Assembly (NCBI RefSeq): GCF_964340395.1
Contig: NC_135562.1
Coordinates: forward strand, 192,501 to 256,500
Direction of reading: 5' to 3'
DNA length: 64,000 bases
DNA from: Glandiceps talaboti
Lineage: Eukaryota > Hemichordata > Enteropneusta > Spengelidae
Shown here: positions 40,801 to 54,500 of the stretch, piece after piece
How positions within the stretch are numbered: the first letter of the stretch is position 1
Layout: each line of letters begins with the position of its first letter
Notes under the pieces: generated by a model
What the model saw: the letters and a program-made list of their open reading frames with translations, nothing else
What the model was told of the DNA's origin: nothing
Databases searched by the model: none
Made by a program: the position numbers and the translations under genes

Positions 40801-43800
40801 TATGTGAAATTCAAGTTTTATTGATTATTTCAGTCATTGCTATAATATATCAAATTATCATACGTATACCAGATTAGAATTAAAAAGTTATCTTGCAGAG
40901 CTGACGCTATAGAAAAGTTAAGAGAACAGTGGCCCTGTGTAATCCTCATGACTGTTACCATAGTTATAATCCAATACCATGAGATTCAAACACTAGGGTA
41001 AATTAAATTTGGAGATTAATTTCAATCAATTGGTACTTGGGAGTAATTACATGGACATGACAATTTTGATTACCTGTTAGAGGAGATTAAATTTGAGAAC
41101 CCTTTTGTCAAAGAATTGATTTTCCAAGTCAATAAGTCATCAAACTGTAATTAAATTGGTTATATAGATGAGGATTTGGCACTTATTTTGGGGGTTTTAA
41201 TTTATAAAACAATTTTATCATGGCTCCTACTTGAAAGACAATGTGAAACAACATATTCCAAGTCACTGTTTGTAACTCAATAAATTGCAAAGGATTAATA
41301 AAATGTTAACAAACTTTTTTTTAGCTTCTTGTGATGTATTGTCAATTTGTGTTACAAAAACAGACTTTGGCAATGTTGTTTAAGATTGTTGATTTTCAAC
41401 TAGGAAGCCATGATAAAATTGTTTTATAAAATCTAAAATAATACCACAATTCTACTCCACATGACCACTTTGATATATCCACAACATTGTTATCTTCAGA
41501 TACCAGTAGTATATCAGGACGAGGTATTCTGGAAACTACTTTAGAATTCCAAGTTCAAGTTGTTGGAATATTGAACAGTATACAAGGACTTGATCACTCA
41601 CATGAAGATCACATTGATTTAATCAACACACTAGACCAAGCCAGGGTAAGTCAATCTTGCATTCATTATCACACTAGACCAAGCCAGAGTAAGTCAATCT
41701 TGCATTCATTATCACACTAGACCAAGCCAGGGTAAGTCAATCTTGCATTCATTATCACACTAGACCAAGCCAGGGTAAGTCAATCTTGTATTCATTATCA
41801 CACTAGACCAAGCCAGGGTAAGTCAATCTTGCATTCATTATCCAAATGTTTAAATATGGCACAACTTGGATCAAAATACTTGTGTACAATCTCTATTGAG
41901 CTATTCAAGTAGTTATACTATGTTTCAGTAAGTAGAATGCAGAAGGTACATGCATCATGTAATATGCAGAGGAGGGAGGAAACACTCAGCCATGCACACA
42001 CTAGTATGAAAGAGAGCCATACTTAAAATGATGACGCACAATATCACACAAGCTCAATAAATGAACTTTGTTTAAGTTATACGCCCTCCCCTAAAGAATG
42101 TTGACAAGTGAGATATTGGCACGTTTATATGATGTAAACCATTGTGAAACCAAGAGTGGTCACACCACTATGAGTGATACAACTAAAAATCATAGTAAAC
42201 ACATTATCATACTAAGTGTATTTGGAAACCCAGCACTGTAAAATCACATTAGAAGTAAATTTTAATCAACTTATCAACATCTCAGTAGCAAATATACAAC
42301 CTTTTATCATTGAAGGCGTGAATGTTTTAAAAAAATTTCATTAGAAGTGTAAAGTGAAGTTTAGCAATCACATTGAATGTCAGACCTCCCCCTCCCCTAA
42401 ACAAATGTGATTCGTTTAATTTAGCTTGTGTGACATTGTGCAATCATCCCTGGCATCATTATTTCCTTATTATCAGATCATGTAGGGATCTAGATTGACC
42501 TACATTAGGAGTATACCCCAGTCAGAGTTTACTTTGTTCAAGACAGAACAAAAACTTGTAACCACACCCTCAGGTACAGAAAGGCAAGGTCAGAGGTCAG
42601 ACTTGTAAAGGACGTCAACAACAAGGCATTTGAATGGTTCATTGAATCTTTTCAGTTTGCAAAAAAAGATGTCTTTTTATTTGTGATAGCACATGTAACA
42701 CCAACCGGATCCTCTTTTTTATGCTGCTGTACTCCACCCTTATATAAAATATAAGGTCTCTATATGTGGTGAAGGCTGAAAACACAAACAAAGTATAAGG
42801 AGATGGTTTGAATTGTGTCTGCAAATAAAAGTGTCCACACATTTTGGCTCTAGCTAGTATTTAGTCCTTAAACATTTGTGTGAACTGATAAAGTGCTGAA
42901 TTGTTGCTGTCCAACTGATCTAGTGCGAGACTGATGTTGTGTTAAATCATGTAACAGTGGACAATCATTACAACAACTCAGTCAGCATCACAGACAATCA
43001 TTATAACACTGTAAACTGAAGTACCAACTCAGTGCAGCATCACAGACAATCATTATAACACTGTAAACTGAAGTACCAACTCAATGCAGCATCACAGACA
43101 ATCATTATAACACTGTAAACTGAAGTACCATAATACAATCTCATTTATAAGGTGAAGCAACCTTTTAGAAATATTAGTCTTGAACAGTGCTTCACAAAAA
43201 TTGAAATTTGTTCTCAATACAAACACCTTGCCATGGCATGTAGCTGTATTTGTAAATCTAGACTTAGCAGTTATGGAATAACGTCAGAAGAGAGAGTCAC
43301 TAACAAATCTTCACTAAAAGTGATTCTTTGTTTGTTTTTTTGCAGCATAACAAACACATTTCTTTTGATGTGCAGAGAGAAGATCATGTAATTTTAACTT
43401 TGTCCAAATATGGGCTTAAAGTTACTGAACTTTTTCCTCCATCACCTAAGGTAAGCTAGGTTTTAATTTATCACTTTGCATACCATTAATATTCATTATT
43501 AGGACATGTCATTCACTTTCACAACTTTTACATTTCAGGAAGGTTTAAAATTAAATTATTTTTACAGCCTATGCACTCCATTGTCATATTGACCAAAATA
43601 CTGCCTTTCAACAAAAGTTGCTCACAATTTCAAAAAGTTTTACAATTACATGCAAAGTTTTGGGTTTGAGCTACTAGATATATATCTTCATGTGTAATTC
43701 TAAAAACACTTGCATGTGTCATTCTAGTTTTCTTTTTAACAGTTTGAGTAATTTTAATTGTATATATTCTCTATCAGGTTGTACGAAATAGATATCCCCT

Positions 43801-44701
43801 ATCAGACATCATAAGAACGGTTCACTTCCAGGATGAGCACAGCCGTTGTCTGTTAGCAGTGAAGATAGGACAAGTTGAAGAAGATGTGTATGACTGCCTT
43901 GTATTTCAGTGTCGTAATAAGGTAAGTTTACAACTGCCTTGTATTTCAATGTTGTAATAAGGTAAGGAGTTTACGACTGCCTTGTATTTCAGTGTCGTAA
44001 TAAGGTAAGGAGTTTACGACTGCCTTGTATTTCAATGTCATAATAAGGTAAGGAGTGTGTGACTGCCTTGTATTTCAATGTCGTAATAAGGTAAGGAGTG
44101 TCTGACTGCCTTGTATTTCAATGTCGTAATAAGGTAAGGAGTGTGTGACTGCCTTGTATTTCAATGTCATAATAAGGTAAGGAGTGTCTGACTGCCTTGT
44201 ATTTCAATGTCGTAATAAGGTAAGGAGTGTGTGACTGCCTTGTATTTCAGTGTCGTAATAAGGTAAGGAGTTTACAACTGCCTTGTATTTGAATGTTGGG
44301 AAGGAATCAGAAACATGCATTCTCCATACACCATGCTACAATGCATTCATACTAAAATACAGCATAATTTATATATAAATGTAGGTTGCTGTATGCTCTG
44401 ACATCAAGTTTCATGTCATTTGTTTTGCGGTGCTTGCGATACAAGATGGAAAAATACTTATGGGGATGGGGAGGGAGACACGTACTGCTAAGGCCACTAA
44501 TGTTACGCATATGTTCATTTGTTGAGCAAAGAAAAAATATTTGGCAATGATCATATGGAACAGCAGTGACAAATTATTCTTTCTCTTTTTTCGTAGGAGC
44601 AAGCAGATGATATTTGCCGCAGACTTATGCAGATTTTTGATGCTATCTGTGAAATAGAAGTACTAGAAAGTGACCCTCCCCTCAAGTATAGGACTTTATG
44701 A
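37882..44701 (+). CDS. ITGB1BP1: integrin beta-1-binding protein 1 (ICAP-1), complete, six exons
   Basis: Exons 37882-37995, 40566-40710, 41500-41645, 43346-43450, 43778-43921 and 44597-44701 join in phase to 252 residues (human about 200). The N-terminal part is basic and Ser/Thr-rich. MFKGNKTKKR at residue 9 resembles the short basic start of vertebrate ICAP-1, so ATG 37906 is an alternative and perhaps the true start. From about residue 105 to the end is the PTB domain: LEFQVQVVGIL, DLINTLDQAR, ILTLSKYGLKVTEL, LLAVKIG, LVFQCRNKEQADDICRRLMQIFDAI. ICAP-1 binds the NPxY motif of integrin beta-1 tails and of KRIT1, limiting integrin activation and feeding the CCM pathway. The gene is head-to-head with TFIIS and convergent with CCM2. 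Introns 3 and 5 start with minisatellites that repeat the exon end and donor. Confidence 0.9.
37996..40565. other. ITGB1BP1 intron 1 with dispersed repeats
   Basis: No additional exon recognised. At 39252-39300 there is TTAGCACAACTGAAC paired with GTTCAGTAGTGCT, a short inverted repeat. It is followed by (TATG)n (39298-39362) and a roughly 200-bp body. A second related start, TTAGCACAACTGAACC, is at about 39693. These look like copies of one dispersed element. Confidence 0.5.
41627..41843. repeat. 43-bp minisatellite repeating the ITGB1BP1 exon 3 end and donor
   Basis: Five copies of CACACTAGACCAAGCCAGGG then TAAGTCAATCTTGCATTCATTAT. The first copy is the exon 3 end (CTAGACCAAGCCAGG/GTAAGT, splice after 41645). 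Each later copy repeats 15-18 exonic bases plus the full donor. Confidence 0.95.
42955..43135. repeat. 52-bp tandem repeat, about 3 copies
   Basis: Unit CAGCATCACAGACAATCATT then ATAACACTGTAAACTGAAGTACCAACTCA, upstream of ITGB1BP1 exon 4. Confidence 0.9.
43888..44295. repeat. 43-bp minisatellite repeating the ITGB1BP1 exon 5 end and donor
   Basis: About nine copies of GACTGCCTTGTATTTCAGTG then TCGTAATAAGGTAAGGAGTGTGT. The first lies across the true exon end (CGTAATAAG/GTAAGT, splice after 43921). Copies with TTTCAG upstream and AAG/GTAAGG downstream enclose a 12-nt segment flanked by potential acceptor and donor. Other copies have TTTCAA and lack the acceptor AG. Confidence 0.95.
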
Positions 44702-44724
44702 GATCAATGCAGAAAATAATGGTA

Positions 44725-44730
44725 GAATAA
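44725..44730 (+). terminator. candidate polyadenylation signal of ITGB1BP1
   Basis: AATAAA occurs 24 bases after the ITGB1BP1 stop codon and is followed by T-rich sequence. A second AATAAA is near 45812. Either could be used, the later one placing the 71-bp tandem array in the 3' UTR. Confidence 0.4.
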
Positions 44731-44737
44731 ATATATT

Positions 44738-45040
44738 TTTGCATTGTTTACAATTCTATGAGACTGTCGTGTGGAAGGTGGATTCAACCACTTCTAACCG
44801 GGGAAGACATCTTGCATTGTTTACAATTCTATGAGACTGTCATGTGGAAGGGTGGATTCAACCACTTCTACCTGGGGGAAGACATCTTGCATTGTTTACA
44901 ATTCTATGAGACTGTCATGTGGAAGGGTGGATTCAACCACTTCTACCTGGGGAAGACATCTTGCATTGTTTACAATTCTATGAGACTGTCATGTGGAAGG
45001 GTGGATTCAACCACTTCTAACCGGGGAAGACATCTTGACT
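44738..45040. repeat. 71-bp tandem repeat in the ITGB1BP1 3' region, about 4 copies
   Basis: Unit CATCTTGCATTGTTTACAAT then TCTATGAGACTGTCATGTGGAAGGG and so on, beginning just after the stop codon. Confidence 0.95.
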
Positions 45041-48000
45041 TGTTTCTTACCTGATTGTTGCGCTGTTCATGTTATGTGCATGCTGCTGAAGAAAGAAATG
45101 ATTTTGTATAATATGGCACTGAATGGAACAACTAAACAAAGTTTGCAGAGGTAAAACTGAATGTGGATGGTTTTATATTTCACCTTTGATATGGTTTTGA
45201 CATTTTTTGTCTCTTTGTTGTTTTTTTTGTAGTATAGAAGGTCTTGTTTAGGTTAAAATTCAGTACAAGTTTGAATTACAAGTAAAGAGGCTGAAATGAC
45301 AGTGAATTACTGGTTTGTGCTATATATATGGAGTACATGATGTGTTACTGTGTGTTCTCTTTTTAAAATATTTGTTATGGTATGAGAGGTTATAATCTGG
45401 CAAGAGAACTTGTGTCAGGTGGGTCAGAATAGGGGTTAGAGTAAAAAAAGTCAATGGTTATTGTGTCAGGTGGGTGGAAATGGGGTCACAGTGTTATTGT
45501 GTCAGGTGGGTGGGGATGGGGTCATGTGTCAGGTTATAATTATGTAAAAAATATGAATGGGTGAATGGGACGGTGTTCCCTAGGCTAATATGGGGTTGGG
45601 TGGGGGAAGTTGTCCGGAAAATGGTTGTTTACTTGCCAAAGTAAAGTAAGTTTGAAATTCTTTCCAGTGGTTTTTGGAGAAAGAGAGATTAGTATATTTG
45701 TAAGACTGATTTTTTTTGTCTGTTCCGGGATATTTCCCAGTGTATGTAGTATATCCTTTCTTTTTCATATAATTGTCCCTGGAAAGTACTAAAAATTGTA
45801 CAGCATTGTACAAAATAAACCTTAAATTGTAAAGGTAGATAATGACACTGTCAGTTAGCAACAAAATGATCAATATCACACATAAGCCTTAGTAGAAACA
45901 CTGCCAATGAAGTTTACAATAATCTATCAATTTCAAGCCCACGTGATTTTCATTTGCAAATAAGCACCCAGAATGACACCCATGTCTACAGAACATCACA
46001 GACACAAGTCAACTTTACTTTGAACAAGGAAGCCAAAGTGGGTGGGGATTTTTAATTTCTGTTTGTCTTTCTATTTTAATGCAAACTTCAAACAAAAAAA
46101 TTACACCCCTCACACCCCCATTGCTCTGAAATATTGGGCCATTGATGAGAAATCATCAAAGTATAGAGCCCCTGTACTATTTTAGCTCTTGGGAGAACAC
46201 TACAGATTAAATTCATGTTACGTACCATTACAGTGCTATTACTTAGATCATTCAACAACTAGTTTACATAGTTATACATAATCAAATTGATGAACTTGTT
46301 AGTAATAATTAGTGTTGCCAATAATTCTGAATGTACTGACATGATAAGTTACGATGCAAATTAGTCATGTGATGTGATGTTAATGAGCCATATGATGTGA
46401 TCCAAATTACTAGTAGTCATGTGATGTTATGCAAAGTAGTCATGTGATGTGATACAGCTATCTTAATATGTTGTTGTTGGTTAATTGTTCAAAGTGCCTA
46501 AGAATTTAATCATTCTTCAAGCCAATACAGATATAGCAACTCTTTATGAATTGGGTAAAATGATGTGTGATGAAAGGCAAGGATACACACCATATCAACA
46601 TGAAAATAGTCAAAAAAAAGGAATAAGTTTCGAAGAGAAAGTTTTGATATGGCTTTGTTACCTTTGCTTTTATATGAAATTCAAATATGCAAATGAGTAA
46701 AACAAATACAGGGTGTCATAATTGAAGGGGAATATCTGTACTTTCATTGTACTCTCTGCCAGGTTTTACTGTGCATAACAAGAAGTTGTTTCAACTTTTC
46801 AACAAATCAAACAATCTCAAATAAAAAAAATACAGGGTGTCATACAAGGTGTCATAATTGAAGGAGAATATCTGTACTTTCAATGTACTCTCTGCCAGGT
46901 TTTACTGTGCATAACAAGAAGTTATTGTTTCTACTTTTCAGTAAATCAAACAATGTCAAATAACAAAATGTTTATTATTGCTTGTACAATAGCAAACTTT
47001 AATTGTTTTCCATGTCATGAGTTACAAACATTGACATTGTTGATGTGGTTTTACCTTGGGTTATTTTTTCAAGTGGAAAAATATAGTAGAATTGTTTTAT
47101 TAGAATACATAATAAATATCCATTTCTCATCCACATAGCCATTTTATATTTACTTTGCTTTGTAATTGGTAGGGATGGGGTTGTACAGAAACAGTGTTTG
47201 ATGTTGTCATGGCAGTTGTATGTTGCTGTAAAGTATTTCAGTCGTAATCAAAACATGGTTGTCTTGCAATATAATCTTACATCCAAATAGGTTATGTCTA
47301 GTACTATCTGGAAGATCAAGTTTAAGAAGTGATCTTGTCAAAGTTATGATACAGTGAAAATTAAGCAAACTCTAAAAAGGGAATTGACTCACCAGTGTTT
47401 TTAGAAGTAGACATGATGGTTGATATATAAGATTAATATATATCAACACATTCCTACGGTTTATGGTGTCCACAGTAGGGAAGTTACAATCCATACTGGG
47501 CATGCTCAGATGCAAAGGACTATGGCATTATCTTTAGTTATCGCAATACCTAATCTGCAGCTGTCAATAAAATAAACCTACAATGGTTAGGGTAGTCTTG
47601 ATGTCAGACTCATAACTATCGTCCCTAAGCTTTGTATACCGAGTGGTGCAGCAATGAGAAGAGAGGGACTTGTCCAAGTTATCCCTTGTCCAAGTCCCTC
47701 TCTTCTTGCAGCAAAGCAGGTCGGCATACATAAAAAAATTAGGGACAATAGTCACAGTGAAACTATGATTAGGGTGACCATGACTACATTATTTGTTGCT
47801 ACAATGTAACAAAATTGTTTTAAACAATTGTAAACTTTACAATACTGATTGATTCATATTGATCATAACATTTCCCATGATGCAACATTCAGGATATTCT
47901 AGTTGGGGTTTCAACTTCCCTATTAAAACCATGTGTAATGTCTCATTCTTTATGATCATTTCCACAGTGAGATCACACACACTTTAAATTATGGTGTTAC

Positions 48001-49224
48001 AGCTCCTTTCACAGCAGGAATAATTTGATACATGATTCTCAGTAACCATCATCATCTCCTAAAGCAAAGTTGTTTGATTTGAAGATCAAAGAAACAGTTA
48101 CATGTATTTACAGTGCATTTAGCCAATGAATTTAAAGTTTGGAGATGTTATTTCTTAACTTTGTACATTGTACTTGTGTGGAGAGCAAAATTTTGATATT
48201 TGGTTTAGAGAGCAATACTTTGCAGATGGTTTCTTGAGTTTGTCATAATTTTTGTCAAATAAGTTTTGCTTTAAATATTGAGGAATATCTATGTACATCA
48301 TGACATGTGTAAAAGCAATAGTTGACAAAACCAATTTTTTTGTTATTGACTGTTTATTAATATGCCTACATGTTATGATTTTCTCTACTGTTTTGTATAA
48401 AAAAAAAAAAAACATATCCTAAATAACCAGTTTATGTTTACTTCAACAGTCACTGTCAAAAACCTAACCAGAAATGGAAAGTTGCCAAGAAATTATCACA
48501 TATAAACACAATCTTATTTCAGTACATTTTAGCCATTAAATTATTCATTTAAACAAACACCAGTTTTCATTCATGGAATTTTGATTGAAACATTTCATGA
48601 ACAGAATGTTTACAAGAAAGTACAATGGAAAACACAAATTTCTGTTCTCTAAATGTGAAGTGGAAAATTGGTTTTCTTGATAAACATCTCTGTTCATGAA
48701 ATTTCTTGATAGATTTATTTTGGGGGAAATTAATATTCAGTAAGTTCTACTTTGAAAGTGTTGAGTCAAATTAAAGTGTATGTTTACTGTAAGGTATTCT
48801 TTCTTCCCCATGCAGTGTTCAATTTGCCTATGTTTTAGAAAATTAGCTGTGTTCCTTTTTTTGTAACTTGCGAAGTAGTGCGATTTTACTGTAGAATTCA
48901 ATTATGCAAGTATAATAAGAAATCTTAAAATAAAGTGATGTTTTACTTTGTATGTTGTACAAATAGAGCCGTATTTTTTATACAACTACTCAGGCATTTT
49001 AACAAGCCATGAAATAGTTACTATTTATTTTGAAACAAAACAGAAGAGTCTGCCTTGGAGAGTGTTTTTTATTAGAATGCATGTTCTGACTGTTATTTGG
49101 ATCTATAGTGTATTTTCACAAAGGGTGTATCATTTTCATAGCCAAATTAATAATAATTATTGTTATAAACAGAGGTTTAATACAATAAACTTCATATAAA
49201 ATAACCAGACTGTATTCCTGTGTT

Positions 49225-49792
49225 GTTTTTATGACTGTTCATTCATAATAAAAAATACCTTGTATTGATGCAAGCTATCTCATCTGTGTAACTACAGCAT
49301 TCATAAAAAATACCTTGTATTGATGCAGGCTATCTCATCTGTGTAACTACAGCATTCATAAAAATACCTTGTATTGATGCAAGCTATCTCATCTGTGTAA
49401 CTACAGCATTCATAAAAATATCTTGTATTGATGCAGGCTATCTCATCTGTGTAACTACAGCATTTATAAAAATACCTTGTATTGATGCAAGCTATCTCAT
49501 CTGTGTAACTACAGCATTCATAAAAATACCTTGTATTGATGCAGGCTATCTCATCTGTGTAACTACAGCATTCATAAAAATACCTTGTATTGATGCAGGC
49601 TATCTTATCTGTGTAACTACAGCATTTATAAAAAAATACCTTGTATTGATGCAGGCTATCTCATCTGTGTAACTACAGCATTCATAAAAATACCTTGTAT
49701 TGATGCAGGCTATCTTATCTGTGTAACTACAGCATTTATAAAAAATACCTTGTATTGATGCAGGCTATCTCATCTGTGTAACTACAGCATTT
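49225..49792. repeat. 54-55-bp minisatellite, about 10 copies
   Basis: Unit TACCTTGTATTGATGCAGGC then TATCTCATCTGTGTAACTACAGCATTCATAAAAA. Confidence 0.95.
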
Positions 49793-51009
49793 TTAATCCA
49801 CTCTCATTCCTCAGCTTAGGACATTTATGTAAAGATTTGACCGTTATATAATAATATACTCACATCAAGTCTTCAAAAATTCTGCAAGTAAAATATTAAA
49901 TTTGTCCAGGACTCATGCCAAGCTATGTGAGTTCTCCATAACCCAAATGAAGTGTTTGTCTACCATTAATATGTATGAGTACATCTGTACATGTTAGGTA
50001 AAGTGTACATCATACAGATTGAGAACTCTGAATTAGAATAATAGTAAATCACTGACAAACTCAGTGATTTGTATAAATAGGGGAAATATAAATGACAATA
50101 TTTCATTACAAAAATTGCACTACTATACATGTAGTTCTATGGGACAAGACTAAAATCCTTTTGTCAAAATTGCTTGAAAGAATCATGGACTTTAACGCCA
50201 GGTAAAAGATCTATTTACAGCTGATCAAGTCAAAAGAAGGTGGTTGATGTTATTAATATGTAAAAGTAAGAAGCTTGACAACCAAGGCTGTAATGTTTTC
50301 AAATTTATTGGTATTAAATAAATGATGTAATTTTTACATTAGAACTGAATTTGCTGAAAGAAACATATAATACACTGAAACAAAAGTAAAAAACAACAAC
50401 CAAGTCTTCAATCGAAGGCATACCCCAACTAGTGTGTTTTATGGCAAAGTTATTGTGCAAATTTGAATGGTACCTCACAATACAAAACTTTATAATTTAT
50501 TGACCAATTTGCTATTTGGTCAAGGTGTGAAAAGGAAGCTGACATGTTGGGTACAGGCATTTAAAATTAAATGGGGTCATTGTGTATTCAACTTCTTGAG
50601 TTAACACAGAAAGAAAGATTTTGGTCATTTCACCTTGAAAGTGTGTCAAGGTCAAAGTCTCATTAGAAAGCTCATCATTGATCATGTGAATGGTGTCCAT
50701 ATTTATCAAACTTTGGAGATAACGGGCAAAATGTGCTTATTCATCACAGATATCACTGCCATTTTGCTACAGTATACAGGTCAAAGTCACAAAATTAAGT
50801 GACTTGTTTATGCCTTACATAGTGAAAACCAAGTCATGATTAAAATATCACTTCAAATGTTATATTCAAAAAGCTAGATAACCAAAATTTGGCTTTTGAC
50901 TTTCAAGGTCAAAGGTCAAGGTCTTAAGAGAAAACTCATATTTGATAATATGGGTGTGGGCTGTTGAATGGAGTCACGACCTATTACACCTACAACCTTA
51001 TGATGCAAA

Positions 51010-51320
51010 TTGTGAAATTTAACAACAAATATGGCTACCATTCAACCATATTTTGATTCATTCACAAAACAAATTGACATGAATGTCTCACATAGCATGT
51101 TACCTATGTGCCAGGTTTCATTGAAATCAGTTGGTGCATGGCAGAGAATATGAAGGTGAACACATTTGCAACAAATATGGCCAGCATTTGATTCAGTTGC
51201 AAAACAAAGTGATGTGCATATGTCTCAAATAGCATGTTACGTTCGTGCCATGTTTGGTTGAAATTGCTCTGTGCATGCCAGAGATGAGGGTGAATGCACA
51301 CATGGACAGATCCCAATGTA
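51010..51320. repeat. roughly 145-bp tandemly duplicated dispersed repeat
   Basis: Two diverged copies. The first is near 51030 (ATGGCTACCATTCAACC, TCACATAGCATGTTACCTATG), the second near 51178 (ATGGCCAGCATTTGATTC, TCAAATAGCATGTTACGTTCG). They end at a C-rich run directly before the satellite region. Confidence 0.75.
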
Positions 51321-51524
51321 ATAGCACCCCCCCCCCACCCCCCCCACCCCGTGATTAGTGCTCGTTGGGGGCTAACAATCATAAACATTACAAACTTTAC
51401 TACATGTAGTAACTCTCTTTAGTATCAAGCAATATCAAATTCAGAGACTAGTTTCAACAAACAGACTTTTATTACCTGAATATCACAGACTTGCTTTATT
51501 ACTCACAATGTAACCTCTTGGACA

Positions 51525-54500
51525 GTGACTGATGTAAAGTGTGTACAGACACTAACTGATGTAAGATGTCTACAGACACTAACTGATGTAAAGTGTGTAC
51601 AGACACTAACTGATGTAAGGTGTGTACAGACACTAACTGATGTAAAGTGTGTACAGACACTAACTGATGTAAGATGTCTACAGACACTAACTGATGTAAG
51701 GTGTGTACAGACACTAACTGATGTAAGGTGTGTACAGACACTAACTGATGTAAGATGTCTACAGACACTAACTGATGTAAAGTGTGTACAGACACTAACT
51801 GATGTGAGGTGTGTACAGACACTAACTGATGTAAGGTGTGTACAGACACTAACTGATGTAAGGTGTGTACAGACACTAACTGATGTAAGATGTCTACAGA
51901 CACTAACTGATGTAAAGTGTGTACAGACACTAACTGATGTGAGGTGTGTACAGACACTAACTGATGTAAGGTGTGTACAGACACTAACTGATGTAAAGTG
52001 TGTACAGACACTAACTGATGTAAAGTGTGTACAGACACTAACTGATGTAAGGTGTGTACAGACACTAACTGATGTAAGATGTCTACAGACACTAACTGAT
52101 GTAAAGTGTGTACAGACACTAACTGATGTAAAGTGTGTACAGACACTAACTGATGTAAAGTGTGTACAGACACTAACTGATGTGAGATGTGTACAGACAC
52201 TAACTGATGTAAGGTGTGTACAGACACTAACTGATGTAAAGTGTCTACATACACTAACTGATGTGAGATGTGTACAGACACTAACTGATGTAAAGTGTGT
52301 ACAGACACTAACTGATGTAAAGTGTGTACAGACACTAACTGATGTAAAGTGTCTACAGACACTAACTGATGTAAAGTGTGTACAGACACTAACTGATGTA
52401 AAGTGTCTACATACACTAACTGATGTGAGATGTGTACAGACACTAACTGATGTAAGGTGTGTACAGACACTAACTGATGTAAAGTGTGTACAGACACTAA
52501 CTGATGTAAAGTGTCTACAGACACTAACTGATGTAAAGTGTGTACAGACACTAACTGATGTGAGATGTGTACATACACTAACTGATGTAAGATGTCTACA
52601 GACACTAACTGATGTAAAGTGTCTACAGACACTAACTGATGTAAAGTGTGTACAGACACTAACTGATGTAAAGTGTGTACAGACACTAACTGATGTGAGA
52701 TGTGTACAGACACTAACTGATGTAAGGTGTGTACAGACACTAACTGATGTAAAGTGTCTACATACACTAACTGATGTGAGATGTGTACAGACACTAACTG
52801 ATGTAAAGTGTGTACAGACACTAACTGATGTAAGATGTCTACAGACACTAACTGATGTAAAGTGTGTACAGACACTAACTGATGTAAAGTGTGTACAGAC
52901 ACTAACTGATGTAAGATGTGTACAGACACTAACTGATGTGAGATGTGTACAGACACTAACTGATGTAAAGTGTGTACAGACACTAACTGATGTAAAGTGT
53001 CTACAGACACTAACTGATGTAAAGTGTGTACAGACACTAACTGATGTGAGATGTGTACATACACTAACTGATGTAAGATGTCTACAGACACTAACTGATG
53101 TAAAGTGTGTACAGACACTAACTGATGTAAAGTGTGTACAGACACTAACTGATGTAAAGTGTCTACAGACACTAACTGATGTAAAGTGTGTACAGACACT
53201 AACTGATGTAAAGTGTGTACAGACACTAACTGATGTAAGATGTCTACAGACACTAACTGATGTAAGATGTGTACAGACACTAACTGATGTAAGGTGTGTA
53301 CAGACACTAACTGATGTAAAGTGTCTACATACACTAACTGATGTGAGATGTGTACAGACACTAACTGATGTAAAGTGTCTACAGACACTAACTGATGTGA
53401 GATGTGTACAGACACTAACTGATGTAAGGTGTGTACAGACACTAACTGATGTAAGGTGTGTACAGACACTAACTGATGTGAAGTGTCTACATACACTAAC
53501 TGATGTGAGATGTGTACAGACACTAACTGATGTAAGGTGTGTACAGACACTAACTGATGTAAGGTGTGTACAGACACTAACTGATGTAAAGTGTCTACAG
53601 ACACTAACTGATGTAAAGTGTGTACAGACACTAACTGATGTGAGATGTGTACATACACTAACTGATGTAAAGTGTGTACAGACACTAACTGATGTAAAGT
53701 GTGTACAGACACTAACTGATGTAAAGTGTGTACAGACACTAACTGATGTAAAGTGTCTACAGACACTAACTGATGTAAAGTGTGTACAGACACTAACTGA
53801 TGTAAAGTGTGTACAGACACTAACTGATGTAAGATGTCTACAGACACTAACTGATGTAAGATGTGTACAGACACTAACTGATGTAAGGTGTGTACAGACA
53901 CTAACTGATGTAAAGTGTCTACATACACTAACTGATGTGAGATGTGTACAGACACTAACTGATGTAAAGTGTCTACAGACACTAACTGATGTGAGATGTG
54001 TACAGACACTAACTGATGTAAGGTGTGTACAGACACTAACTGATGTAAGGTGTGTACAGACACTAACTGATGTGAAGTGTCTACATACACTAACTGATGT
54101 GAGATGTGTACAGACACTAACTGATGTAAGGTGTGTACAGACACTAACTGATGTAAGGTGTGTACAGACACTAACTGATGTAAAGTGTCTACAGACACTA
54201 ACTGATGTAAAGTGTGTACAGACACTAACTGATGTGAGATGTGTACATACACTAACTGATGTAAAGTGTGTACAGACACTAACTGATGTAAAGTGTGTAC
54301 AGACACTAACTGATGTAAAGTGTGTACAGACACTAACTGATGTAAAGTGTCTACAGACACTAACTGATGTAAAGTGTGTACAGACACTAACTGATGTAAA
54401 GTGTGTACAGACACTAACTGATGTAAGATGTCTACAGACACTAACTGATGTAAGATGTGTACAGACACTAACTGATGTAAGATGTCTACAGACACTAACT

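Larger units (their letters stand above)
45041..51524. other. ITGB1BP1 3' flank, no gene seen
   Basis: It contains GTGTCAGGTGGGTGG repeats (45415-45530) and a roughly 130-bp direct duplication at 46707-46945 (ACAGGGTGTCATAATTGAAG). A 54-bp array and a duplicated dispersed repeat near 51 kb are listed separately. Short open frames show no family. Confidence 0.5.

Noticed and set aside
46485-47138. Short plus-strand open frames after ITGB1BP1
   Set aside because: No recognisable domain, low complexity and AT-rich. They overlap a 130-bp direct duplication.
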